Shown: positions 17,038-26,510 of the stretch, in pieces
How the letters are laid out: every line of letters begins with the position of its first letter
Numbering within the stretch: the stretch's first letter is position 1
Notes under the pieces: generated by a model
The model's database searches: none
What the model was told of the DNA's origin: nothing
Seen by the model: only the letters and a program-made list of their open reading frames with translations
Translations under genes and position numbers: made by a program
Source of the DNA: Vreelandella titanicae BH1
GTDB taxonomy: Bacteria; Pseudomonadota; Gammaproteobacteria; Pseudomonadales; Halomonadaceae
Direction of reading: 5' to 3'
Assembly: GCF_000336575.1 (NCBI RefSeq)
Contig: NZ_AOPO01000017.1
Location: 1-64,000 of the forward strand
DNA: 64,000 nucleotides

Positions 17038-17856
17038 GTGAGGTGTTTCTTGAAGTTTTTTTATAATTTACATGAAGCAAAAAACTTTCATAATGAACAC
17101 AGTTTTATTGTAATCTACAGAAATGTACATTTTCCGATATATTTAGACTTCAAAGGCTCTGATAAATGGATCGTATTTACACCAGGAGCTTGTTCTAGGC
17201 AAAAGCCAATGCCAATATTTCAGCGCTCTTCGTATAGTAAGTTTATAGAGCCAAATGTTATCTCGTTATTCGATCCAGGTATTCTTTTCCATAGAAAGCT
17301 AACTAACACTTGGTTTTGTGGTACCAAATCTCGCTATTACGGGGAATATATTGCTCAAATACTCAAGTTATTTTTTGAAAAAGAGAGAGTTAACAATAAA
17401 AAAATACTACTATTTGGTACCTCTGCTGGTGGTATACCTGCTCTCAAGATAGCTGAAAAACTCAATGGCTGTAATGTTCTGGTTGGCAATATACAAATTG
17501 ATGCTAGCATTCACCCAGCATTTGATAAGATGTTGCCCGTGCTATTTCCTGGATTGGACTCAATAGATTGTAAACACCAATTTCATGAAAGGTTTGACGC
17601 TCGCAGTGTTGATAGCTCATTCCGTTTGTTTTACATACAAAACATAAAAGATACTTTTCATTATAAAAATCATTTTAAGCCTTATCGCGAGTGGTGTTTA
17701 TCAAAAGAAATCAGTTTCGATGCTTCTTTTTATGAATACGACAATTTAGAAGCTGGTCATGGATCAGTTGGTAGAGAAAAAGAATTATCTATAATAGAAT
17801 CAATATTTGAAAATGAAAATTTGAATCTTAATTGGCTCGACAGATTAGGTTGTTGA
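17038..17856 (+). CDS. Alpha/beta-hydrolase-like protein
   Basis: A 272-residue protein starting at GTG, four bases after the preceding stop. A nucleophile elbow GTSAGG lies near residue 128 and a C-terminal histidine in LEAGHGSVGRE near 243, as in serine esterases with an alpha/beta-hydrolase fold. There is no signal peptide, so it is cytoplasmic. It lies in a tight AT-rich run between a glycosyltransferase and a sulfotransferase, so deacylation or acyl transfer on a polysaccharide intermediate is possible. I do not recognise a named family. Confidence 0.6.
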   Translation: MRCFLKFFYNLHEAKNFHNEHSFIVIYRNVHFPIYLDFKGSDKWIVFTPGACSRQKPMPIFQRSSYSKFIEPNVISLFDPGILFHRKLTNTWFCGTKSRYYGEYIAQILKLFFEKERVNNKKILLFGTSAGGIPALKIAEKLNGCNVLVGNIQIDASIHPAFDKMLPVLFPGLDSIDCKHQFHERFDARSVDSSFRLFYIQNIKDTFHYKNHFKPYREWCLSKEISFDASFYEYDNLEAGHGSVGREKELSIIESIFENENLNLNWLDRLGC

Positions 17857-17857
17857 T

Positions 17858-18757
17858 ATGTCACTTGGTGTAAAAGATTATATCTTAAATGCAGAGCGGT
17901 TTTGGCCGCCTACGCACAAAAGAAATGTAGTCAAGATTATGCGTGCTCTTGATGCCTATGCTGGAGAATCTTCTTCGGATAAAGATGAGTGTATAGATGA
18001 ACTATTAGCAGTGGCTAAAATTAGAGGAAGATTTAATGCAAAGCATTTGTATTTAATAAATACAGGAAGCTCCGGTTCACATTGGATTGAGGCTATGCTG
18101 GGCCTATTGCCTGGGTTTTATAATGGTGGCGAGATTTATCTACCACCAAAAGTGAGGTCTTCATTAAAGAATTTAAATAAAAAGTCGGCTAATGAATTTT
18201 TAGATGTTATATACTTGTTGCATTCAGGCGGCATTCACAAAGATGCCTTAACCGCAACGTTGAGCAACTCTGCACACTTGGCCAAACATCAGCAGATGTC
18301 TGAATACAGTATTAACAAAAGTACAGTTTTATTGTTAAGAAACCCTGTAGATGTCGTCATTTCTAGAACATTTAGGAAAGATGAATACAAGAATGATGTT
18401 GCCCCTTCGCTAGATGATCAACAGTATCTCGAACGCAATTGCGTTTATGTTGAAAGTTTCTTCTCGAACTTAGACGAAACCAGCTTCGATGCAATAGTGA
18501 AGTATGAGGATTTTGTTGCTTCTCCACTGAGTAATTTAAAAAAGCTTGTCGAATTGATAGAGATGGAAGTTACTGAAGATCAGTTGCAGCACTCTATTGA
18601 CAGAACTTCGATGAAGTCAGAGTTAAAGGCTGTTGAGAAGGGTGGTAATGCATTGACAAATGTCTATCTGGGTGATAGAAAAAATTATGACTGGGCTAGA
18701 GGTTATTTGAGTAAAAGATTAGAAAAATTATTGATTAAATATAATTACTGTAAATAA
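17858..18757 (+). CDS. Sulfotransferase family protein
   Basis: 299 residues. It is expected to transfer sulfate from PAPS to a carbohydrate hydroxyl or amine. The PAPS 5'-phosphosulfate loop is NTGSSGSHW near residue 67 and the 3'-phosphate motif VLLLRNPVDVVISR lies near 157; both are well formed. It starts 1 bp after the preceding gene. AT-rich. One of four sulfotransferase domains in the window, with PAPS supplied by cysD-cysNC at 29-32 kb. Confidence 0.85.
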   Translation: MSLGVKDYILNAERFWPPTHKRNVVKIMRALDAYAGESSSDKDECIDELLAVAKIRGRFNAKHLYLINTGSSGSHWIEAMLGLLPGFYNGGEIYLPPKVRSSLKNLNKKSANEFLDVIYLLHSGGIHKDALTATLSNSAHLAKHQQMSEYSINKSTVLLLRNPVDVVISRTFRKDEYKNDVAPSLDDQQYLERNCVYVESFFSNLDETSFDAIVKYEDFVASPLSNLKKLVELIEMEVTEDQLQHSIDRTSMKSELKAVEKGGNALTNVYLGDRKNYDWARGYLSKRLEKLLIKYNYCK

Positions 18758-18851
18758 AAAAAACGGTGCTCTAAATATACAATGGTTCTTGTTACCCTTT
18801 TAAAGTGAAATGAAGGTTAGTTTTCCTTTTTTATATGAATTAAGGGTTTTT

Positions 18852-19522
18852 ATGGTTTTTCTTAATAATGAAAAAATAATTTTTTTGAAAACTAGAAAAG
18901 TTGCAGGAACTTCCTTTGAGATGGCCTTAAGCCGCTATGCTAAGGCAGGGGATATCATTACACCTATATCACCTGACGACGAAAGAGCAAGAAAAGAATT
19001 GGGCTTCGCCTCTTGCCAAAACTACATGAATCAAAACGGTACGCAAGTATTTAATAATCATATTTCAGCGTCGGAAGCCGAAAAGAAACTTGGATACACT
19101 ATATGGAATAAAGTGGAAAGTGCACCATAGTTCGTAACCCCTTTGATGTGTATATATCTTTATTTTATTATCAGTATGGTTCTGAAACAGATATATCTAA
19201 GCTTACGGAATGGTATATTGATGGAAAGGGAAGTTCATACCTCGGTGTGAATCATAAGCAATATTTTATCAAGGATAAAATGATTATTGATCGCTTTATC
19301 CGGTATGAGAATTTTGAAGAAGATATTTTGGAACTGAAAAGGTCTGTATCTAATCTTAAAGGTTTGTACGATACATTTCGAAATATAAAAGCCAAGTCTG
19401 GAATCAGAAGCAATGCGTCATATGACCTTGAAACCATATATTGTAATCATCCAGAGCTTAAGAATAAAATTAGAAGTTTACATAATTTTGAAATAACTAA
19501 TTTTGGCTATCCTGCTCTATGA
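18852..19522 (+). pseudogene. Sulfotransferase (family 2-like), frameshifted
   Basis: Two consecutive frames together give a complete sulfotransferase. The first part (to 19130) carries the PAPS loop KTRKVAGTSFE. The second part, from about 19121, carries VRNPFDVYISLFYYQYG. The break is at GTGGAAAG (19113-19120): one additional A in the 19117-19119 run would give GTG GAA AAG TGC ACC ATA GTT CGT and join both halves. I start at ATG 18852 (AAGGG upstream); ATG 18810 is an alternative. It may be a genuine recent pseudogene, a phase-variable tract or a sequencing error; the rest of the frame is intact. Confidence 0.8.
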
Positions 19523-19540
19523 TTATTGTAAAGGCTTTAA

Positions 19541-22500
19541 GTGAAAAAATATAGATTTGTCATTCATGTTGGGTATCCAAAAGCTGCATCTACTTCATTG
19601 CAAGATGCTCTTTTAGATTCATCTGTTTTGCTTGAGCAGAATGGGTTTTTGTACCCTTCCTCCTTAATTTCGAAGGGCTCTTCTAAGCATGAAGAGATTT
19701 TTCGGCTGGTGCGGTTGAACAAGGTTGATAAAGCATTAGCACTGCTCAAGATAGAGTTGGATAGCGCAAAAGATGTGCATACCGTTTTTCTATCAACGGA
19801 ATCTATTGTTAATCAATTATATAATATTGATTCTAGCTTATGGGTAAGGCTTTTTGACGGCATAAAGCGATTTGGTTCATTGGAAATTGTTGTTATACAT
19901 AGAGAAATTAATGGTTTTTTGACTTCGTACTATAAACAAGCTGTTGTCAATCAGCCATCTTCTCTTGTTGAATTTTATGGGACGTCTCTAACCCAGGCTG
20001 ATTTTTCAAAGCTTGCGGTAGTGAGAAAATTAACAAATTTAGATGGTGTGATTGAAACGTTAAAATATGTTTCGAATGCGCCAGTTAAAGTATTTGACTA
20101 CCAACAGAGCGTAGTGAATGATGTGATAAGTTGGCTAACTAATGGTCATTTTTCTGTAGACACTCCTAAGTTGAGTAATGTTAGCTTACAGCCGGAAGAG
20201 GTTGAGTTGATTCGACAGATTAATGCAGCTACACCATCTGTAAGTGAGAGAAACACCTGGTTGCATGTGCTAAGCCACTGTTGTCCCCTTGGCAGCCGTA
20301 CAGCGCTTACGCTTGCAGATCGTGCCAATGAGGCTGATTTGCAGCAGTTAGATGCAGGCTGGCTATTAACGGTTCTCCCCGCGCAGAACCCTGAGCTAGG
20401 TGTAAATAATAATAAGTTATTATCGTTATCTAAAAAAGCTTACGAGTGGTTGTCCCAATATCAGCGGGACTGTAGGCTTAATCAATCCTTACAATATGAA
20501 GATTCTTCGCTTATGCCCTTAAAAACAATGGATTCGGTTGAGCTTGAACGCTGTGTAGTTAAAAAAATAGAGCAGGTGGTTACAGCGTCTTCTAATGTAT
20601 CTCTTGGAGAAAAACTATTTACCGCAAAAAAGATTGAGCTTGCCCCCTTCGCACCAGTAAGTTTCACGGGCTGGGGAAGCTGGGAGCAAGATCCTCTTAA
20701 TAATCGCAGTTGGCAGTGGCGGCTTAACTGGCTTTCATTTCTCTCCTACCTACTTGCCTATCATCAACAATCAAATAATGATGAGATTCTTACCTTTGGT
20801 AAAGAAGCTATCACGTCCTGGTTGAGTACGTATTTAGAAACCGATACCGAATATCCGTTTGAATTTATCTGGCATGATCATGCGACGGCCCTGCGTGCCG
20901 AACAGTTAGTACTGTTTTCTTACTATTGCAGAGATAATGCGCCAGAGTGGACTACTCAAAATGCGGCGTTTCTTACCTATTTAGAACAAGCATTAGTGGT
21001 GCATGCCGAATGGCTGGCAAAAGACAGCTTCTATTCAGAACACACTAACCATGGCTTGGAACAAGCGCGGGTACTACTACTGCTAGGTACAGTGTTTGAA
21101 GGCAAGCAAGCTGAGGAATGGCAACAAATTGCAATTCAGCGTATTAGCTGTGAGTTGCAATTTGCGTTCACAAACGAAGGCGTACATGTAGAAAATAGCC
21201 CTGCTTACCACATTTTTGTTTTTAAAGTATTTTTAGGTATTATCAAAGACTACTCTAACGATGTACTGGGTGACCTGGCCAGCCAATTCAGTCAGTTTTC
21301 AGCAAAAGCCCTAAATTTTATTACCCATATTTTACGGCCAGATGGCCTTTTGCCCCCTATTGGTGATACTGAGCAATTACCCACCAGCGATGCTTACAAA
21401 GAGATGTTTGGTAGCACTAATGAGTACCAGCATTTTTTATATGCGTTAAGTCAAGGTAAGCAAGGTATTAAGCCTAAGCAGTTGAACGTGGTGTATCCTA
21501 AATCGGGTTATGCTGTTTTTAGAGACTGTTGGCCAGAAAGAGATCAGTACAAGCAAGCCTTCCATGCAATTGCTAAGGTGGGCTGCTCTAGTCGCTACCA
21601 TCACCAGCAAGATGAAGGGCACGTTAGTGTTTATGCCGGGGGGGAAGATTGGCTGATTGATTCAGGTCTTTATAACTATATTAATAAAGATCCGATAAGG
21701 AAGTATATGCGCGGGCGCCAGGGGCATAATGTTCCGTTGATATCCAATGCTTCCTACGGCAAAGATTTTGAACACAGGTTAGCTGCTTGGAAAGTTGCCG
21801 ATTATAGCGAGAGGGAGGTGCTGCCCCATATTGCCATGCAGCTCGAAGTGCTCCAGCCTGTGGTTCAAAACCGTCATGTCTGCTTTAGTTCTGTTGATAA
21901 AGTGTTAGTCATTGAAGACCTTTTCGTTAGCGAGGATAACCAACCACGTAACTTTACCTTGCAGTGGCATATACCAAAGAATAAAACCGTAACGGTAAAT
22001 GGCAATCAGGTCACCGTAACAAGTACTAGTGGGCAAGAGATGATCATTGATGTTGATGGCCCCGAGCCAAATAATATCTCTGTTGCCAAGGGGGTTAAAG
22101 AAGACAAGGTGTTTAGCTGTATTTCTTATAAAGCTAACCACTACGAGCCTAGTCAGGTTATTAAGGTGACTTATGAAGACTATGCTGAGCTTGCTGTTAA
22201 AACACGTTTCTCGTTTGAGCATGTACTGCCCAGCTTTGGCTTGGATGGCAAAGATAACAGTGTTGCTAGCAGTGCTCAGGGATTAACTTCAAACAATATA
22301 ATTAATTATCTATACGACCAACTACGTCGTGAAAAGCCGCTTGTAGTGGTGACCTGTGGCGCTGAGGACGCAACTATCGGGATCGCTAAAGCCTTGCGGG
22401 AAAATGGGATAGGGTGCTTGGTGATTTTAGAAAATAGTGAAGAGCGCGCAGAAAATGTTAAGAAAAGCTTAAAAGAAAACTATCTTCAGTCATGGGTTGA

Positions 22501-22837
22501 GTGGCGAACGGGGGATTTGACGCCTTGGGAGGGTGATAATGTTATTGCTTCACCGCCACAGCAAAACACCTGTTGGTTTCCCGTTGAGCTGTTAGAAGAT
22601 TTAGAAGCGGTCGATTTTGTTTGGATTGCCAGCTCATTTGAGAAAGGCTCTGACCTTTCTTGCTATCTAGCGCTACCTGCTTTGCTTGAACGCTTAAGCA
22701 CTCAAGCTCAGTTATGGGTGAATGGTATGAGTGCTCCAACTGAAGAAGAGTTTTGCAAGCAATGGGCAAGTCGCCATGGTTTTGAGTTTGAGTATGTGTC
22801 TCGGAAAAATGGGCTTGGTGTTTTGAGCCGAAGCTAA
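19541..22837 (+). CDS. Sulfotransferase-heparinase II/III fusion protein
   Basis: A 1098-residue protein starting at GTG. Residues 1 to about 240 look like a sulfotransferase: HVGYPKAASTSLQ (PAPS loop, residues 8-20) and VVIHREINGFLTSYYKQ (3'-phosphate site). Residues about 375-620 match the heparinase II/III N-terminal alpha-toroid (FTGWGSWEQDPLNNRSWQWR, NHGLEQAR, ENSPAYH). Residues about 650-900 match the beta-sandwich domain (HHQQDEGHVSVY, WLIDSGLYNY). The C-terminal 160 residues have a Rossmann-like VVVTCGAEDATIGIAKAL pattern. There is no signal peptide. Lyases of this family cleave uronate-containing chains; here it could trim or edit the nascent sulfated polymer. The first third is AT-rich, the rest is not. 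Confidence 0.82.
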   Translation: MKKYRFVIHVGYPKAASTSLQDALLDSSVLLEQNGFLYPSSLISKGSSKHEEIFRLVRLNKVDKALALLKIELDSAKDVHTVFLSTESIVNQLYNIDSSLWVRLFDGIKRFGSLEIVVIHREINGFLTSYYKQAVVNQPSSLVEFYGTSLTQADFSKLAVVRKLTNLDGVIETLKYVSNAPVKVFDYQQSVVNDVISWLTNGHFSVDTPKLSNVSLQPEEVELIRQINAATPSVSERNTWLHVLSHCCPLGSRTALTLADRANEADLQQLDAGWLLTVLPAQNPELGVNNNKLLSLSKKAYEWLSQYQRDCRLNQSLQYEDSSLMPLKTMDSVELERCVVKKIEQVVTASSNVSLGEKLFTAKKIELAPFAPVSFTGWGSWEQDPLNNRSWQWRLNWLSFLSYLLAYHQQSNNDEILTFGKEAITSWLSTYLETDTEYPFEFIWHDHATALRAEQLVLFSYYCRDNAPEWTTQNAAFLTYLEQALVVHAEWLAKDSFYSEHTNHGLEQARVLLLLGTVFEGKQAEEWQQIAIQRISCELQFAFTNEGVHVENSPAYHIFVFKVFLGIIKDYSNDVLGDLASQFSQFSAKALNFITHILRPDGLLPPIGDTEQLPTSDAYKEMFGSTNEYQHFLYALSQGKQGIKPKQLNVVYPKSGYAVFRDCWPERDQYKQAFHAIAKVGCSSRYHHQQDEGHVSVYAGGEDWLIDSGLYNYINKDPIRKYMRGRQGHNVPLISNASYGKDFEHRLAAWKVADYSEREVLPHIAMQLEVLQPVVQNRHVCFSSVDKVLVIEDLFVSEDNQPRNFTLQWHIPKNKTVTVNGNQVTVTSTSGQEMIIDVDGPEPNNISVAKGVKEDKVFSCISYKANHYEPSQVIKVTYEDYAELAVKTRFSFEHVLPSFGLDGKDNSVASSAQGLTSNNIINYLYDQLRREKPLVVVTCGAEDATIGIAKALRENGIGCLVILENSEERAENVKKSLKENYLQSWVEWRTGDLTPWEGDNVIASPPQQNTCWFPVELLEDLEAVDFVWIASSFEKGSDLSCYLALPALLERLSTQAQLWVNGMSAPTEEEFCKQWASRHGFEFEYVSRKNGLGVLSRS

Positions 22838-22841
22838 GAGG

Positions 22842-22865
22842 GCGGGTCGACTGACCGCATTTTTA
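22842..22865 (+). terminator. Weak intrinsic terminator after the fusion gene
   Basis: GCGG(G)TC-GACT-GACCGC is a 6-bp stem with one bulge, followed by ATTTTT, four bases after the stop codon. It separates the sulfotransferase run from glmS. Confidence 0.4.
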
Positions 22866-22980
22866 GTCGGTGTCTCGTGGTTTTTGTTACCAAGAGCAAC
22901 ATTTCAGCCCCTTTTTTTCATTATTTGTTATTTATCATTGATAACTCACTGTTATTTGATCACCACACACAGGATTATTT

Positions 22981-24834
22981 ATGTGCGGAATAGTAGGCGC
23001 GGTTGGCGCAAAGGATAGCACCGCCTTTCTTCTGGAAGGCTTATCTACATTGGAGTATCGCGGTTACGATTCAGCAGGATTGGCGTTGCTATCGGGTGAG
23101 CACAGCAGTGGTTTGCAGCGTGCCCGCTCTAAAGGCCGTGTGGCTGAATTGGCCGCTTTAGTGAAGGAAAAGTCGCTCAACGGTAATGTGGGTATTGCTC
23201 ACACCCGTTGGGCCACTCACGGCGTTCCGGCTGAACGTAATGCCCACCCGCATATTTCCGGCGGGCTGGCGGTGGTGCACAACGGCATTATCGAAAACTA
23301 CGAAGCGTTGCGCATTCAGCTTCAGGGCTTGGGGTATGAGTTCACATCAGATACTGACACCGAAACCATCGCCCATCTGATTCAAGCCTGCTTTAAAGGC
23401 CAAATTGGTGAGCCTGCCGAAAACCTCTTTTCTGCCGTGCAGTGCGCCGTTGAACACCTGAAAGGTGCCTTTGCCCTGGCAGTGATTAGTGAAGATGAGC
23501 CGGATTGCTTAGTGGTTGCCCGTGAAGGTTCGCCGCTAATGTTGGGCATTGGAGATGATGGGCAATACGCCGCCTCGGATGCCTCCGCACTTATCTCCAC
23601 TACCAAGCGTTTGATGTATCTGGAAAACGGCGATGTGGCTCGTTTAAGTCGCGAAGCAGTGGTTGTCGTTGATGGTATTGGCCAGCCGGTTGAGCGTAAG
23701 GTCATTACTTCAAACCTGAGCGCTAATGCGGTAGAGCTGGGTGACTACAGCCACTTCATGCAGAAGGAAATCTTCGAGCAGCCCCAGGCCCTTAGCAATA
23801 CGCTGGAAATGATTAGTGGGGCGGGGCAGCTACAACCGGGCATCTTCGGTGCGGAAGCCGCTGATATTTTCGACCAGGTGGAAGCCGTGCTGATCCTGGC
23901 CTGCGGTACCTCCAGCTATGCGGGCATGACCGCCAAGTACTGGATTGAGCAAGTGGCGGGCATTCCTTGCAACGTCGAAATCGCCAGCGAGTACCGTTAC
24001 CGCCAAAGCGTCGCTAATCCTAAACAGCTGGTGGTGGTTATCTCACAGTCTGGTGAAACGGCGGATACGCTGGCGGCGCTTCACCACGCTAAATCGTTAG
24101 GCCATACTCATACCTTGGCGATCTGCAACGTACCGGAATCCGCCATTGTGCGTGAAACAGCGCTGCGATTTATTACCCGCGCCGGGCCGGAAATTGGCGT
24201 TGCCTCTACCAAGGCGTTCACCACTCAGCTAAGCGCGCTGTTCCTGCTTACTCTGCTGCTTGCCAAAGCCAACCAGCGCTTAAGTGAAGCAGATGAAAAA
24301 GCCTACCTTGATGAGTTGCGTCACCTTCCCATTGCGGTAGATAAAGTGCTGTCACTGGAACCGAGTATTGAAACGTGGTCAAAGCAGTTCGCCGACAAGC
24401 AGCACGCACTGTTTCTGGGCCGTGGTCGCCACTACCCCATTGCATTGGAAGGTGCGCTTAAGCTTAAAGAGATCTCCTATATCCATGCCGAAGCTTACCC
24501 AGCGGGTGAGCTGAAGCATGGCCCCTTGGCGTTGGTCGATGCAGAAATGCCCGTCGTCGTGGTGGCCCCCAACGACGAGATGTTGGAGAAGTTAAAAGCC
24601 AACATGCAGGAAGTCAGCGCCCGTGGCGGCCAGCTGTATGTGTTTGCCGATGGCGACAGTGCCGTGAAGTCCTCTGAAGGCGTCAATGTACTGATGATGC
24701 CAGAGCATTACGGCCTGCTTTCGCCGGTGTTGCACGTGGTAGCGCTTCAGTTGCTTTCCTACCACGTAGCGCTTGTGAAAGGCACGGATGTGGATAAGCC
24801 GCGTAATCTGGCTAAGAGCGTGACAGTAGAGTAG
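22981..24834 (+). CDS. glmS: Glutamine-fructose-6-phosphate aminotransferase (isomerising)
   Basis: Makes glucosamine-6-phosphate from fructose-6-phosphate and glutamine, the entry to UDP-GlcNAc. 617 residues, normal length. It begins MCGIVGAVG with the N-terminal nucleophile Cys2. Other motifs are HTRWATHG and HPHISGGLAVVHNGIIENYE of the glutaminase domain, and two SIS domains (ACGTSSYAGMTAKYW, SQSGETADT; LGRGRHYPIALEGALKLKEISYIHAEAY). AGGA lies 8 bases upstream of ATG. It probably boosts UDP-GlcNAc/UDP-ManNAcA supply together with glmM at 33425. I cannot tell whether it is the only genomic copy. Confidence 0.97.
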   Translation: MCGIVGAVGAKDSTAFLLEGLSTLEYRGYDSAGLALLSGEHSSGLQRARSKGRVAELAALVKEKSLNGNVGIAHTRWATHGVPAERNAHPHISGGLAVVHNGIIENYEALRIQLQGLGYEFTSDTDTETIAHLIQACFKGQIGEPAENLFSAVQCAVEHLKGAFALAVISEDEPDCLVVAREGSPLMLGIGDDGQYAASDASALISTTKRLMYLENGDVARLSREAVVVVDGIGQPVERKVITSNLSANAVELGDYSHFMQKEIFEQPQALSNTLEMISGAGQLQPGIFGAEAADIFDQVEAVLILACGTSSYAGMTAKYWIEQVAGIPCNVEIASEYRYRQSVANPKQLVVVISQSGETADTLAALHHAKSLGHTHTLAICNVPESAIVRETALRFITRAGPEIGVASTKAFTTQLSALFLLTLLLAKANQRLSEADEKAYLDELRHLPIAVDKVLSLEPSIETWSKQFADKQHALFLGRGRHYPIALEGALKLKEISYIHAEAYPAGELKHGPLALVDAEMPVVVVAPNDEMLEKLKANMQEVSARGGQLYVFADGDSAVKSSEGVNVLMMPEHYGLLSPVLHVVALQLLSYHVALVKGTDVDKPRNLAKSVTVE

Positions 24835-24837
24835 TGC

Positions 24838-25119
24838 CAATGGGCGTCGTTCCGACGCCTCCCGCGGGTGCAATCACTCGATTCCAGTGGCGTGATTACG
24901 TGCACATGGCCTTGGAATCCTCACCTTAATGTGCATGTGAGATTTAGTAGCGCGTGGTAAGCGAAGCGCACCCGCGGGTGCAGCGCGCAGCGGTGCCGGG
25001 GTTTGCTCGTGCAGGCAGGCAGGCAGGGTTGGTTGGGTGCCAGTGGGCGTCGTCCCGACGCCTCCCGCGGGTGCCTAAGAACGTTCGCTGAACTCGCGTT
25101 CTTCGTTACCCCGCGCTAC
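24838..25119. repeat. REP/BIME region between glmS and a sulfotransferase gene
   Basis: A partial unit (from 24838, with the GGCGTCG-TTC-CGACGCC hairpin) is followed by a linker (ATTCCAGTGGCGTGATTACG...) and a full BIME at 24947-25119. The full copy opens GTAGCGCGTGGTAA and closes TTACCCCGCGCTAC. It contains the palindrome GCACCCGCGGGTGC and a short GCAG tract (GCAGGCAGGCAGGCAGG). The 412-bp gap between genes has no coding sequence that I can support. Confidence 0.85.
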
Positions 25120-25246
25120 GGTGGATGCACCTGATTCTGCCCAGTAACAGTGGATACCTCAAGAATACTCATTCGGGAATGGACTCTCGCCACCTTTACG
25201 CTGAAGTGATTGTGTAAGCGGGCGTTGTATAAAGGAGATGTAATAG

Positions 25247-26203
25247 ATGTCACTTTTTTTTATGCACATACCTAAAACTGCCGGGACAAGCTTTCGCAAG
25301 GGGGCTGAAACGTATTTTTCGCCAGAGCGAATTGTTTATGATTATGGTCCGAATGCTAAGGCGACGTCTCCTTTTGTGAAGGAGTCTCTGCATGTCGATC
25401 AACCTGATTTCTGGCAGTTCAGGCAGGCACTTGATAATCCAGCCATGATCGTAGGGCATGTGCCTATCGTGCGCTTTGTTTCCCTGTGGGGCGTGGGAAA
25501 CACCATCACCTTCCTTCGTGAACCACTGCAACGCATTGCATCTGAATATGAGCACTTTGTCAGGAATATGGATTACAAAGGAAGCTTTAAGGAGTTCTAT
25601 TCAGACCCAGCGATGCGGAATCGTCAGCGCAGGGCCTTTTCCAGGGTAAATCTTGAGGCTATCGGGTTTATAGGCTTAACAGAACGTTATTCTGAAAGTC
25701 TGGAAATGTTGAATGATCGTTTTGCAACCCGCATTCTTGAGCGCGAAGATAATCAGGGTAAGACTCGTCTGGAGGACGAGTATGAATTTGATGAAGAGGA
25801 TCTCGTTGAACTCAGGAAATTGAATAGACGAGACATTGAGCTTTACCAGTATGCCTCCGCATTGTTTGATTCACGTTATGAGATGTTCAAGTCGAACCAG
25901 CCCTGGGCGCATGCTTGTCTGGTAGAGGCCACCACGGAGAGTGTCAGCGGTTGGGCCTGGTGGGCGGGTGAACGCGATGCTCCATTAGAGATCGAACTGT
26001 GGGTCAATGGTGAGCTTACCAGCACCGTGCGCGCGGTGGAGTTTCGCCAGGAGTTGTGTCGTTTGCTGCCGCCGCGTGGCGGGTATGTGGGCTTCTATCT
26101 GCCTCTGAAATTGTCTCCTCTTGATAAGGTGCAGTGCCGTGTTGCTGCTACGGGCCAGTGGTTTCCGCCAAGCCCACGTCTAATTGAGGAAACGGAGACG
26201 TAA
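25247..26203 (+). CDS. Sulfotransferase (family 2) with C-terminal SGW module
   Basis: 318 residues. PAPS-dependent carbohydrate sulfotransferase: the PAPS loop MHIPKTAGTSFRKG is at residues 5-18 and the 3'-phosphate motif ITFLREPLQRIASEYEHF near 86. Residues about 220-315 form a separate beta-rich module starting VSGWAWWAGERDAPLEIELWVNG and ending with a GFYLPL strand; similar modules occur in the proteins at 38518, 41633 and 45838. A strong AAGGAGAT site precedes the ATG. GC-rich, unlike the sulfotransferases at 17.8-19.5 kb. It sits beside the sulfate uptake and activation genes. Confidence 0.88.
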   Translation: MSLFFMHIPKTAGTSFRKGAETYFSPERIVYDYGPNAKATSPFVKESLHVDQPDFWQFRQALDNPAMIVGHVPIVRFVSLWGVGNTITFLREPLQRIASEYEHFVRNMDYKGSFKEFYSDPAMRNRQRRAFSRVNLEAIGFIGLTERYSESLEMLNDRFATRILEREDNQGKTRLEDEYEFDEEDLVELRKLNRRDIELYQYASALFDSRYEMFKSNQPWAHACLVEATTESVSGWAWWAGERDAPLEIELWVNGELTSTVRAVEFRQELCRLLPPRGGYVGFYLPLKLSPLDKVQCRVAATGQWFPPSPRLIEETET

Positions 26204-26318
26204 TTCAAGGGCAACGTCAGTCGGATTCTGGCAAGACATCCCCGCTTATTAGCGCCGGCCCTGTATGAAGATCAGCCGGATTTCTGGCACTACTCGCCGG
26301 TGTTAGAGCACTAACTTT

Positions 26319-26467
26319 GTAGCGCTTGTTAAGCGCCAGCGCGCACCCGCGAGAGCAGCGCGCAGCGGTGCCAGGGTTGGGTTCTGTGCCATTGGGCGTC
26401 GTCCCGACGCCTCCCGCGGGAGCCTCATTCGCTCGTACCTCGCGAGTTTCGTTACCACGCGGTACGA
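26319..26467. repeat. BIME copy
   Basis: Starts GTAGCGCTTGTTAAGCG and ends GTTACCACGCGGTACG. It contains the GGCGTCG-TCC-CGACGCC hairpin. It lies between the convergent sulfotransferase and SLC13 genes, next to a heptamer array. Confidence 0.75.
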
Positions 26468-26481
26468 AACCTATACTCCAA

Positions 26482-26510
26482 CCCTTCACCCTTCACCCTT
26501 CACCCTTCAC
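26482..26510. repeat. Heptamer array CCCTTCA
   Basis: Four perfect 7-bp units of CCCTTCA directly abut the stop codon of the minus-strand SLC13 gene. Confidence 0.9.

Noticed and set aside
19113..19130. Programmed frameshift in the sulfotransferase
   Set aside because: There is only a three-A run, with no slippery heptamer or strong downstream structure; deletion or sequencing error is simpler.
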